This document shows, in pieces, positions 34,968 through 44,944 of a stretch of DNA of 64,000 nucleotides; the stretch's first letter is position 1, and each line of letters begins with the position of its first letter. This stretch comes from Lasioglossum baleicum. Taxonomy: Eukaryota > Arthropoda > Insecta > Hymenoptera > Halictidae. The notes beneath the pieces were generated by a model. The model was not told the origin of the DNA. It searched no databases and was given only the letters and a program-made list of their open reading frames with translations. A program made the translations under genes and the position numbers. Where the stretch lies: assembly GCF_051020765.1 (NCBI RefSeq), contig NC_134932.1, forward strand, positions 2,418,001 to 2,482,000, given 5' to 3'.

Positions 34968-35560
34968 TTATTTCCGACTGCTGCAACTTCTTGGCTCCGC
35001 TTCCTGCTGTCTTCTTTCAAACTCTCTGGGTCTGTTTAGAGTCAGCAAATCCCCGCTGGAGGCAGTAACTAGAAATAAAATATGTTTTTATGAAAAAAGA
35101 TATACTAATTACAGTAATAGGATGAGATGTACAGCTATGAATGTAATAATTTAATGTTCAATATGTAGAGCGATTCTTTTTTGCATCTACATACCAATCT
35201 TGCTGCAACTTCTTCGCTCCTCTTCCTGCTGCGTTGTTTCATATACTCTGCATCTCTTCGGAGAGGGCGGCAATTCCTCGCTGTTGGCAGTGACTACAAA
35301 TAAAATATGTTTTTATGATAATAGATATACTAATTACAGTAATAGGATGAGATGTACAGCTATGAATGTAATAATTTAATGTTCAATATGTAGAGCGATT
35401 CTTTTTTGTATCTACGTACCAATGTTGGTTTTCTTCTCCAATCTTAGGGGAGTGGGTAAAATTGTCTTTTCTGTCCCACACAATACCGTTTTCCTTCGTT
35501 TTGACTTCTTCGCCGCTTGCGTATGGTCACAACTCGTTACAGACGAGAACACTCCTCATC
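34968..35560 (-). CDS. Candidate spliced gene with tandemly duplicated exons (3' end)
   Basis: On the minus strand three consecutive exons can be read with consistent phase. The first ends at 35420 before GTACGT. The second is 35293-35195, preceded by TTTATTTGTAG and followed by GTATGT. The third is 35068-34968, preceded by TTTATTTCTAG and ending at TAA. Both introns are exactly 126 nt and nearly identical. Each exon leaves one base that joins two bases of the next (a V codon each time). Exons 2 and 3 are diverged copies of a 225-bp unit: TANSEELPPSPKRCRVYE versus TASSGDLLTLNRPREFE, both continuing to QQExExRSCS. The upstream exon is basic (AAKKSKRRKTV, nuclear-signal-like) and no start was found. 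I do not recognise the family. A fragment of a THAP- or transposase-type nuclear protein is possible but unproven. Confidence 0.45.
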
Positions 35561-35725
35561 TTGGATTTTCAGGATTCATCGTCTACTTTGTTGATATTCT
35601 GCGCGCCGTGTAAATAGTACCTTCATTTTTTGATCGCGCAATGGCGGCGATTTCAGCTTCAGTAGTCGATGAGATGGCGTCAGATGGAGTACCTCGAACA
35701 CCCCGCAGTGCGCCGGAGCGGAAAT

Positions 35726-36534
35726 AGTAACTTCAACAGCGCCACTCGAGGTGAACTACGAAGACAGAGAGCAGATATGTTTCTCATAGGAAAGACACTG
35801 ACAGAGAATATGAAACACCTTGATTCTTTCGATCACGCGGGTAAGCCGCATTTCGCGAAGAAGCAATATTTTTTTATACTCTTTGTGTTGAAATATTCTC
35901 TGCATTATTGCGGGGTCCCGTAGAGAGCCCTTTTTTACAATTTGGCTCTTGGAACTTTGTAAACAACAAAAGTGTACGTTTTTATGGAAGAACTTTTTTT
36001 CTGTACACTTTTTCCAAATGCTCTTTGCGTTGAAATACTCTCTGTATTATTGCGGATTAGCATGCAGAGCTCTTTTTTCGAAAAAGTGTACAGAAAAAAA
36101 GTTCTTCTATAAAAACGTACAGTTTTGTTGTTTATAAAGTTCCAAGAGCCAAATTGCAAAAAAGGGCTCTGTCCCGTACAGAAAAAAGAGCTCTGCATGC
36201 TAATCCGCAATAATACAGAGAGTATTTCAACGCAAAGAGCATTTGGAAAAAGTGTACAGAAAAAAAGTTCTTCCATAAAAACGTACACTTTTGTTGTTTA
36301 CAAAGTTCCAAGAGCCAAATTGTAAAAAAGGGCTCTCTACGGGACCCCGCAATAATGCAGAGAATATTTCAACACAAAGAGCATAAAAAAATATTGCTTC
36401 TTCGCGAAATGCGGCTTACCCGCGTGATCGAAAGAATCAAGGTGTTTCATATTCTCTGTCAGTGTCTTTCCTATGAGAAACATATCTGCTCTCTGTCTTC
36501 GTAGTTCACCTCGAGTGGCGCTGTTGAAGTTACT
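35726..36534. mobile_element. Palindromic element with a repeated core
   Basis: The arms about 35726-36079 and 36178-36534 pair, beginning AGTAACTTCAACAGCGCCAC. The loop (36080-36177) contains a third copy of the arm segment with GTTCCAAGAGCCAAATTG and CAGTTTTGTTGTTTA, so the module occurs three times in a row with alternating orientation. Reading frames here are mirror images and are not genes. Confidence 0.8.
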
Positions 36535-36787
36535 AGTTTTGGTCCAAGGCCTAGGGACCTTTAGTAAACCTAAGAAACGGACATATTCCTGGAACGTCCA
36601 GAACAGTCCAGAATTCAAGCCCTAGGGACCTTTGGTAAAACCTAAGAAACTGTCATTCCTAAAGCGTCCAAAATTTAATTCCTAGATACATTCTTGGGAA
36701 GTACTGAATGGACGCAGGACGTTTGGACGTGAACTGGACCTGAAACGTACGTTTTGGGGAGGTACGTGGCTATTTGGTTAGTTTTAT
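36535..36787. other. Non-coding flank with short repeats
   Basis: Imperfect copies of CCTAGGGACCTTT.GTAAA and CTAAGAAAC separated by 70 bp. No gene. Confidence 0.45.
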
Positions 36788-37882
36788 TGTAACAGACCTA
36801 CATAACGTAGGCCTGTTACGAACAAACCCCTGTCACACCTCCACCGGTTATACACGACGACGCGAATCTAGTAACGTACCGCCGGCCTCCTGTCAACACA
36901 ACACCGCCTGTACCGCACGCTCCCCGTACCTAGACCCGGAGTCCAACGGAATTCAAAATCAAATTTCCATAACGTTCAGAAGAAGGTATACGTCACCATC
37001 AAAATACCGCACCGCACCACCATCCCTTACCACCAAACCATCCCAATAAAAGCCGTCGCGAACAGACTAGAACCAACTGAGTCTGCCAGCAGTCATCTAG
37101 GAACAACCACGTGCGATATTCCAGTGCTGTGAGTATACTACCTGTTACCGTTGTCCACGTCTCCGCCACCGACTTCGAGCCGTTCGTCGAACGCACCTCC
37201 TGGTTATCGGCATCCTGGTTCCGCTGGTACGAGCCGTGCTCTACCTCGAAACAACCGGTGCGTCACCGGTCTCTTTCGCTAGGCGCGTCGCCTCCGAGAG
37301 TCGACGAACAAGAAGTGGTGTGTCACCCCTTCGGCTTCGTCGAAAAAACCCTGTCGTCCTGTCCCTCCGCTGGTGCGAGCCGTGCCCCACCTCGAACACC
37401 CGGTGCGTCACCGGTCACTTTCGCTAGGCGCGTCGCCTCCGAGAGCCGACGAACAAGAAGTGGTGCGTCACCCTTTGACCACGAAAACCCGGCCTAGGTA
37501 GGGAGATCACGACGACAGTCGTGATCTAACTCTACTCCTGTCCACTCTGCATGCGTCCTACACCACTTACAGGTTCAGGTAGCACTCTCACGGTCACACG
37601 TTCTAAAATCACGGGCACCGTAGCATTAACATCGCGCACCGTATCCTGAGGCACCGTATCCTGAGGCGCCGTATCCTGAGGCACCGTATCTTACGCGTCT
37701 GAAAGGCAGCGAGCATAATTATATTTGCCCGCAACCGACTCGTCAGTTATTTCACCCGTACCGATTCCGTTCCTCGCGCCGTTTACTCCCTTCGTCGTTT
37801 AGGACCCTGGATCGGCGAGCAGTTCAGCACCAAGGAGCACGGACGCGAGGAAACCGAACGACGACGAAACATACCCGTTACA
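36788..37882 (+). mobile_element. Solo LTR, 1095 bp, relative of the Gypsy-3 LTR
   Basis: TGTAACAGACCTACATAACG to ACCCGTTACA, flanked by TTAT (36784-36787, 37883-37886). Like the 14521 LTR it opens with a hairpin (AACAG..CCTAC / GTAGG..CTGTT), has an AATAAAAGCC box near 37047 at the TATA position, a CAGCAGTCATCTAGG block after it, and a short tandem repeat ATCCTGAGGCACCGT at 37640-37695. It also contains two copies of a 120-bp block rich in GCGTCGCCTCCGAGAG (37255-37330 and 37400-37470). The open frames in this GC-rich LTR are not genes. Confidence 0.88.
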
Positions 37883-37886
37883 TTAT

Positions 37887-38367
37887 ATATTAACTATTTT
37901 AGGAATCGATATTTGATTCTGAAGATTAACAACTTTCGCATATTATGCAGGTTACAGAATGTTTTTTACATATAAATCGATCACATTTACATTTTAAGGT
38001 AGTACTGCTATTTTTACATAATTTACATTTACCTCGCTTGTGATTAATTATTATTAGACTGCGGATCTTTGTGCATTTATAAAAAAATTGAGTAGATGAA
38101 ATTCAAAATTGTCGAAAAATTTTAAACATTTAAATGTCAATATATGATTTCTGCTCTATTACAATCATTAAGGGAAGAAATAACATTCAATTTAGTTTCT
38201 ATTTCTTGCAGTCGATGTAGACAATTTTTATTTTGAATGAACGTTACATAAAAATTACACACACTTATTGATTACAAAATAATATTTTGTTGACGCGTCG
38301 GCGTCGGTTAGCGTCGGTCTGCCGCATCAGCCATTTTGAAATTATCTTAAGACTTATCTTCTGACGT
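37887..38367. other. AT-rich stretch without a gene
   Basis: Nothing recognisable except the word AGACTGCGGATCTTTGTGCA near 38057, which recurs with one change at 48781 downstream of the THAP exon. Confidence 0.45.
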
Positions 38368-38468
38368 CACGTTCTACCACGATCTTTGCCACGCTCAACT
38401 CTCGGCTTTCCTATACACATACTATACCTATGCCGTGTCTATCAGTACATATGGTCTAAGGCCGTGCC
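38368..38468 (-). repeat. Right half of the inverted repeat pair (partner 34243-34345)
   Basis: See the partner: the same words in inverse order. Confidence 0.6.
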
Positions 38469-38499
38469 CATTATAGTGCTGCCCCCTACTCTAGTACTT

Positions 38500-39200
38500 A
38501 GCCTGGATCAGCTCCTACATCATCTTTAGCATGGACAAGATCCTACATCATCTTTAGCATGGACAAGATCCTACATCATCTTTAGCCTGGACACCGACGA
38601 GATACTATTAAAGACTGCCAGCACCGACGAGATACTATTAAAGACTGCCAGCCTTATGGGAGTTGGCGAGCCCGAATATTTCGGTGTTTCTTACGCCCTC
38701 TAGGATATATTCTGGCTCCATCCAGAGAAACAGAAGGCCAACGACGGCATTTTGTCGGTGAAGAAGACCACTGAGGAGATTCTCGTCGCGATGCATCGGT
38801 GAGAATGCGAATTATCACGAAACTATATCGATTATTATTAAATGTTACATTCTCCGCCATATTTCAGACGATGTTTTGGCATTATTCTGGCACTATTTCG
38901 AATTTTTAGCGATGTGGTATATCAGATCACTGTAACTTTCACGTTCTCCCCGCGCCCGTTGCGCCCGGTTACCCGTCCCGCTGAATAACACAGGGGCTGG
39001 CAGTCTTTAATAGTATCTCCACCGACGAGGTACTATTAAAGACTGCCAGCCTTATGGGAGTTCGTGTCACTCGACTATTTCGGTGTTCTCTTACGCCCTC
39101 TAAGATATATTCTGACTGGAGTGAGAAACAGAAGGCCATCGACATGATCTCGTCGGTGCAGAAGGCTACTGAGGAGATTCTCGTCGGTGATAAGGCAAAT
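38500..39200. repeat. Repeat A cluster with 28-30-bp tandem units
   Basis: 38505-38590 has three to four units of CCTACATCATCTTTAGC with GATCAG or GACAAG spacers. The same unit is at 46110-46230 (about five copies). 38594-38653 has the CACCGACGAGATACTATTAA motif twice in tandem. 38910-39022 and 39027-39160 hold further repeat A parts that match 1318-1549 and 21050-21202. Non-coding. Confidence 0.75.
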
Positions 39201-39275
39201 CGTCACCGAACCATATTGAGCACCATGAATTGTCACATTTTGTACCGAGCAGATATTTCAGACCAGACTTGGGCA

Positions 39276-40020
39276 TTAATCGATTAAAATTTTAATCATG
39301 ATTGATTGATTAATGTATACGATTAAAAAACAAATCGTCGAAAAATCGGCGATTGATTTAATCGTCAATCGTTGATTAAAAAAAGGAATCATCGAAAAAT
39401 CGGATGATTTAATCATCAATCGTTGATTAAAAAAAGGAATCATCGAAAAATCGGATGATTTAATCAATTATTGAAGTTAATCGCCTCATGGTCGATCCAT
39501 AAATTGTAATAAGGAGGGAGAGAGAGACACAGAGAGGGAGCAGACAGCGGATGGAGAATTGACAGAAATAATAATATATTTCAACAAAAACATGGTCGTA
39601 GCTTTCCAGGAATAATAACTTCATACATAAAAGCACGTAAACAGAATTTGTATTATAGACCAAATGACAATACACCAAAACTCAGTTTACATTTTTTTCA
39701 GTATTCATACAGTTCTGATTACGTATTTCATTTCGAAATTTCAGCAGTTAATCATTAATCAATTATCCGATTGACGATTAATAATCGTTAATTGCAAATT
39801 AACGACTAAAGTAGAAATTTAATCGTTAACCGCAATTAACGATTAATAAGTATTTAATCTAATACTTATTTCTCAATACTTAGTTAAATGCTTATTAACG
39901 ATTAGTAGTATTTAATCGTTAACCACAATTTTAACGACTAAACGAGGGGATTAATTGTTAATTGCGATTAACGATTGAAATAGAAATTTAGTCGTCAATC
40001 GTTGATTAAATTTTTGCCCA
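39276..40020. repeat. AT-rich TAATC/GATTA repeat region
   Basis: A 51-bp tandem unit containing CAATCGTTGATTAAAAAAAG occurs at 39366 and 39417. The remainder (39740-40020) is packed with TTAATCG, CGATTAA and TTAACGATTA words in both directions. 39480-39740 between is unique and non-coding. Confidence 0.75.
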
Positions 40021-40278
40021 ACTCTGTTTCAGACGATGTTGGTTTCAATATTAAAAGTAAAACTCGAGGACAAAAAATTCTTAGAAATATATTATTGAAG
40101 CATAATTTTTTAGGAAAATCAACAATTCCTATTTCAAATTTTATATGAGACACCTCAATTTGTAATTTCAAAATATTTCATAAACGAGAATTATTACCTT
40201 ACACTTTTTTATACATAAATGTTCCAGGAATCGATCTGTGAGAACAGAAATATGTTGAAAAGACTTTACTGTACAAAA

Positions 40279-40752
40279 TTAAATGGCAAGGTGGACAAGG
40301 GAGTGCTTGTCCTCATCGTTGGCAAAAGGAATTATTATAAACATTAATTAGCTAAAATCAATAAATGTCTCATAGTATTATTTTGAATAAATTAATGCGT
40401 GCGAATGTTCATGGTTTAAAAGTTATTCTGAATCTCGAGTTTTATTGCCTATTTTGACGAAAAAATTAGATGGCCAGGTGGTCAAGGGAGTGCTCGTTAA
40501 CATCATTAGCAAAAGGAATTGTTATAAACATTAAACAGCCAGAAATAATAAATTTATCTGTGAATTGTATCGAATAAATTAATGCGTGCAAATGTTATGG
40601 TTTAAAAGTTATTCCGTATCACGGAAACTATTAGCCACTTTGACTAAAAAATTAGGTGGTCAGATAGCCAAGGGATTGCTTGTGGACATCGCTGTAAAAT
40701 AGAATTGTTATAAACATTAACCAGCTGGAAATAATAAATTTTTCAATAATTG
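40279..40752. repeat. About 184-bp tandem repeat, 2.5 diverged copies
   Basis: Units start at about 40284, 40468 and 40651 (truncated). Each has the order GG.CAAGGGA.TGCT, AAAAGGAATT.TTATAAACAT, AATAAATTAATGCGTGC and GGTTTAAAAGTTATTC. No coding function is seen. The array ends just before a GC-rich putative promoter or exon. Confidence 0.8.
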
Positions 40753-40779
40753 TCACGGCGATCGACATCGATCGATATT

Positions 40780-42117
40780 CGGCGGAGTGGGGGGCGCCGC
40801 TCGAGCTCGGCGGCTCGGCGAGAGCTCTCCGTCAGTCAGTCAGTCGGGGCGGGGGGACCGGCGTGAGCGGACGTGCTGCGGGACCAGGAGCAACCAGAAG
40901 CGCCAGGAGGACCGGAGGGACCAGAGGTGGACAAGGGGTCACCTACAGTTACCCTGGCCTACCTTCAACTGTTCATTCAAGGAACAACGGTAAGTTTGAT
41001 TACTAATATTTTTCAAAGCTTCCTTTGTCTTTTCAAACTCGTCCTTCATACTTTTGAAATTTTCATCGAGACTTTCGATGAAGACTATTGAGTCTTCTTC
41101 AAATTTATCAATTTTATTCTTTATAAAAATTACATTTTGAGCGCCCCACTCGTATGCAGCATTATAATTGCTCTTGTGAGCTGCTTCGTTGGTTGTTTTC
41201 GCACTCGTGTGAGGGGTTATAGTTATAGTTATTATAGGGGTTATAGGGGTTATAGGGGTTATAGTTATTCTCACAAACTGGTTCGCTGGTTGTATTCGCA
41301 CTTCTGTGCGGGGTTGTAATTGCTCTTGTGAGCTGCTTCGTTGGTTGTATTCGCACTCATGTGAACGATTACAATTGTTCTTGTGAACTGGTTATATTCG
41401 CACTTTTGTGCGATGTTACAATTGCTCTCATGAGTTGGTACTCTGATTGTATTCGCACTCATGTGCATGGTTACAATTGCTCTCATGAGCTGGTTCTGTG
41501 GTTGTATTCGCACTCATGTGCGAGGTTACAATTGCTCTTGTAAACTGGTTGTATTAGCACTTTTGTGCGAGGTTATAATTGCTCTCATGAGCTGGTTCCC
41601 TGATTATACTCGCTCTCATGTGCGAGGTTACAATTGCTCTTGTAAACTGATTGTATTAGCACTTTTGTGCGAGATTACAATTGCTCTCATGAGCTGGTTC
41701 TCTGATTGTATTCGCACTCATTTGCAGGATTACAATTGTTCTTGTGAATTGGTTCGCTGGTTATGTGTGTATTCGCACTCATGTGCGGGGTTATAGTTAT
41801 TCTCATGAGCTGGTTCTCTGATTGTATTTGCACACATGTGCAGGATTACAATTGTTCTTCTGAACTGGTTCGCTGGTTACATTCGCACTCGCGTGCGTGA
41901 TTTAATTCCCTATTCAAGTGCATTGTTTCTAAATACGATTGGTCTATTTCAGCTAGATTACAACAGCCGGCTGCTAACGAAGACGACACACCGAATGAAG
42001 AGAACACACCAACGAACAGGAAGAAGACTGCAGTATATTTTTAAGTTAGTTATATTTAATCTACATATTAAGATTGTATATTTTCGTTGTAAATATGTCG
42101 AGTAATTGTTACCGTAA
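40780..42117 (+). ncRNA. Putative spliced transcript with a minisatellite intron, copy 1
   Basis: A GC-rich block (40780-40989) with four GTCA repeats ends at CAACG before GTAAGT at 40990, a strong splice donor. About 960 bp later TCTATTTCAG at 41943-41952 is a good acceptor, followed by CTAGATTACAACAGCC. A second acceptor with the same exon start (CTAGAATACACC) lies at 43472 behind the second minisatellite array, so the acceptor-exon unit is duplicated. The joined frame stays open without an ATG (LQLFIQGTT joined to LDYNSRLLTK), so weak coding potential cannot be excluded. On the minus strand 40939-41150 there is an open lysine/glutamate-rich, coiled-coil-like frame, an alternative reading. 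The transcript is inferred from splice signals only. Confidence 0.4.
41137..41900 (+). repeat. Minisatellite of about 60 bp with two hairpins per unit
   Basis: About a dozen units of the form TTGTATTCGCACTCATGTGC then GGTTACAATTGCTCTCATGA and GCTGGTT. Each unit has two short perfect hairpins: GCAC with GTGC and GCTC with GAGC. Some units have GTTC with GAAC (41377-41388). The loops vary within TCAT, TCGT, TTGT, TTTT and TTCT. The array lies inside the putative intron. Confidence 0.85.
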
Positions 42118-42735
42118 CTTCACTTTGCTCGACTCGTATATTTGACTCCGACCTGTGTCGGACCTTGCTTGCATGTACCAGACCGGTTGGAGCCGGTATT
42201 CGGCGTCGATACATTGAGAGACGTGGCTCAGTGAGACCTGTTCACTCGTGTAGCCATGCTACAGTGTCCTCTCTATTCGTCATCCTACCCGCGTTCACCA
42301 CAACTTTTGTTGCTTGCTGACAGGTAGTTGGTAGAGAAATAGGATATCGTTTGAACACTTCTCACTGTCCATTTCTCTTGGTGAGGACACGTCGGGTATC
42401 GGCTCTGACCGGAGCTGGTCTGCAAGCATTGTACGCGCCTCTTGTTTCTCACTTTGAAAGAATCAGAGCCTTCTGCCTGATTCGCTTTTGATCCCCCGTG
42501 GATCGGAGACTCTTTCTCCGATTCACACCTTTTGCTCCGCGATAATTACTCGACATACTTGCGTAATTTAGTATTAAGTCTGTCGTTGTAAGAAAGGGAG
42601 CCAGAAGGAATATTGCATTCGTTCTGACTCCCTTTCGGCTCTCGCGTGCAGCAACCTCCTCGTGGTGAGACCTGGGCAATCGGTATTATCCTTTATTTGT
42701 AAGAACTTCTAGTGTCTTATGAATAAAGGATAATA
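42070..42735 (+). repeat. Duplicated hairpin-rich locus, copy 1
   Basis: Nearly identical to 44945-45661. It contains GAGTAATTGTTACCG, GACCGGTTGGAGCCGGTATT, GGTAGTTGGTAGAGAAAT and AAGAAAGGGAGCCAGAAGGA. Hairpins are at 42460-42483 (AATCAG/CTGATT arms, CTTCT loop) and 42502-42522 (ATCGGAGA/TCTCCGAT, CTCTT loop). Two hairpins present in copy 2 are missing here. There is no long reading frame apart from a minus-strand frame of 76 codons at 42449-42679, conserved in copy 2 only because of the duplication. AATAAAGGATAAT ends the unit. Confidence 0.8.
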
Positions 42736-43140
42736 TCGAGCTAATAAATGCACATTGCACATTTATAATTTTCGACACGATTGTATAGTAGAACTTAAGA
42801 CTTGCGAGATATAAAACTTTATTTCATTAAAGTGTATAGGAATTTACTTTCAGGTACCTTGCTGTCGACCAAGGGTATATCAATGCTTTCTTCGTTTACC
42901 CTTGGCCCATCTTCAGTTCGTTATTTCGAAATATATTATTCAGTCAGTGATCACGACAATTTTTATTTCTGAATTTCCAATTGTTCGCTTCGGAACTTTC
43001 ACAAGTCCCTCTTCTAAAACTTTAAACATTTTGTCTGAAATTGGTATTCCTCCGATCGGAGGTCCTCCAGGGGCTCACTCACAGATGGGGCCGTGAGTGT
43101 GTACGGGATGTAGCGTCCCCGGGGCACCCGAATCGCCTAT
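42736..43140. other. Stretch between the hairpin locus and the second minisatellite
   Basis: No gene. CTTGCTGTCGACCAAGGGTA at 42861 and its near-complement CTTTTTCGTTTACCCTTGG-like word at 42890 form a loose inverted repeat. Confidence 0.4.
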
Positions 43141-43149
43141 AGGCCGCAC

Positions 43150-43445
43150 CTGTGTGCGGAGTTAGTTTGGCTTTCGTGAGCTGGTTAGATTCGCACTCGT
43201 GTACGGGGTTAGATTCGCACTCGTGTGCTGGGTTAGTTTGACTCTCGTGAGCTGGTGTTAGGTTGGCTTTCGTGAGCTGGTATTAGGTTTGGCTCCCGTG
43301 AGCTGGTATTAGGTTGGCTCTCGTGAGCTGGTTAGATTCGCACTCGTGTGCGGGGTTAGTTTGGTTCTCGTGAACTGATTCTAGGTTTACTCTTGTGAGC
43401 GGGTATTAGGTTTGCACTCGTGTGCAAGGTTATGTATTGTTATAT
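43150..43445 (+). repeat. Second hairpin minisatellite array
   Basis: Short units of TTAGATTCGCACTCGTGTGC and TTAGTTTGGCTCTCGTGAGC plus TGG. The stems are again GCAC/GTGC, GCTC/GAGC and GTTC/GAAC (43364-43375), here with mostly TCGT loops. It is followed by CTGTTTCAG, a splice-acceptor-like sequence. Confidence 0.8.
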
Positions 43446-43471
43446 ATCTAAGTAATATTAGTCTGTTTCAG

Positions 43472-43770
43472 CTAGAATACACCAAGAAGAGGACACACCA
43501 AGAAGAGGACATACCAAGAAGAGGACACACCAAGAAGACTGCGGCGTATTCTTAACTTAATTTTATTTACCGAGCAATTATTGTCTTAGCGTCACCCCCG
43601 AACCAGAGCCTTCTGCTCTGGCTCATATTTCTTCTTTGCGTATCAAAGCCTTCTGCTTTGATATTCCCCCTTTTGCATGTAGTCTTTTGGCCCACAATAA
43701 TTGCTCGGCTTGCGTGCGTTAATTTGTAAGATTGTATTATACCCATTTGTATATACCCATAATCCATCAG
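43472..43770 (+). ncRNA. Second exon-like unit with two CTTCT-loop hairpins
   Basis: Begins CTAGAATACACC after an acceptor-like TTTCAG, continues with three 17-bp repeats of CACCAAGAAGAGGACA, and has two perfect hairpins at 43603-43621 (CCAGAGC/GCTCTGG) and 43641-43663 (TATCAAAGC/GCTTTGATA), both with loop CTTCT. It is organised like 41953-42540. No translation product is recognised. Expression is an inference. Confidence 0.4.
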
Positions 43771-43853
43771 TAATTATTGGCATTGGTATTATTTGCTCGA
43801 TTTAACGTTTTTGGTTTAATCTCTAAATCTGTAATACCATATACAGGGTGTTT

Positions 43854-44762
43854 ACCTACAGGTGGGAGAAAATTTAAGGGGTGATTCTCGACGATAATAT
43901 AAGAAGAAAATGAAGAATAAAAAAATTGCGATTTCGGCTTCGTTATTTAGTTATTAACAATTAAAAATCCGCCTAAAATGCTGCAACACTTCTAACAAAA
44001 GTATACGTTGCGTACGTCACAGTCGCGCGACAGTCTCGTATCAAGTGACAAATGCATGCATACCTTGATTCTCATTTGGGGCCGAGGTGAAAATGTTTAA
44101 AAAATCAGTGGACGACATTGAACCTACCTACTCGTTAAAATCCACAAGGGCATTTCTAATATCCGCCCTATGGAATTATCGAGTAGAAGGGGTCAATGCC
44201 CTTTCACTTTTAAATTCTTCTCAAACATATCCACAAATCCTTATCCTGCTCTATAATTGTTCATAACACTGTACCTAATATACTGGAATAAACGCTCTAG
44301 CACTATTTACAATATCATACACACGCACTACGAGTTTACAGAGAGTACAAGTTTACTGAGGGGAATGAGGAGAATGTAAAGAACTGGTAATCCTTTAATG
44401 TTGAAACACTGCACTTTATTGAACTTGATTTACGTCGCGAGACTCGCTCACAGACGGAACGGATATCTTGAGGTAGGTTCAATGTCGTCCACCGATTTTT
44501 TAAACATTTTCACCTCGCTGGGGCCCCAAATGAGAACCACGGTATGCATGCCTTTGTCACTTGATACGAGACTGTCGCGCGCCTGTCTGACGTACGCAAC
44601 GTATACTTTTGTTAGAAGTGTTGCAGCATTTTAGGCGGATTTTTAATTGTTAATAACTAAATAACGAAGCTGAAGTCGAAATTTTTTATTCTTCATTTTC
44701 GTCTTATATTATCGTCGAGAATCACCCCTTAAATTTTCTCCCACCTGTAGGTAAACACCCTG
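43854..44762. mobile_element. Palindromic MITE (CAGGGTGTTTACC ends)
   Basis: 909 bp. The arms from 43854 (CAGGGTGTTTACCTACAGGT) and to 44762 pair for about 290 bp. TA is on both sides (43852-43853, 44763-44764). The loop carries unrelated sequence of about 320 bp. Inserted between the two copies of the hairpin locus. Confidence 0.9.
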
Positions 44763-44944
44763 TATATATGCATATCTAGTTATCAGGATATCAGGATACA
44801 AAGGTATCAGCATATCAGTTTAGCAGTATATCGCATATCACTATATCTGTATATCAGTATAGAATTACCATAACAATGAATCAGTATAATACCAATGCCA
44901 ATAATTAATTGCTTGGGTTGCGTGCGTGCCTGCGTTAATTTTTA

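Noticed and set aside
35935..36325. Frames of 117 and 66 codons with the peptide CTLFPNALCVE and its mirror copies
   Set aside because: They arise from the palindrome and its third copy and have no independent support.
40939..41301. Minus-strand lysine/glutamate-rich frame of 120 codons
   Set aside because: Possible coiled coil, but no start context, and it continues into minisatellite translation; kept only as an alternative within the spliced-locus entry.
41136..41800. CRISPR array
   Set aside because: The tandem units are contiguous repeats with no unique spacers and the context is eukaryotic.
42449..42679. 76-codon minus-strand frame identical in both hairpin loci
   Set aside because: The identity follows from the segmental duplication. 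No domain, and the frame overlaps the hairpins.
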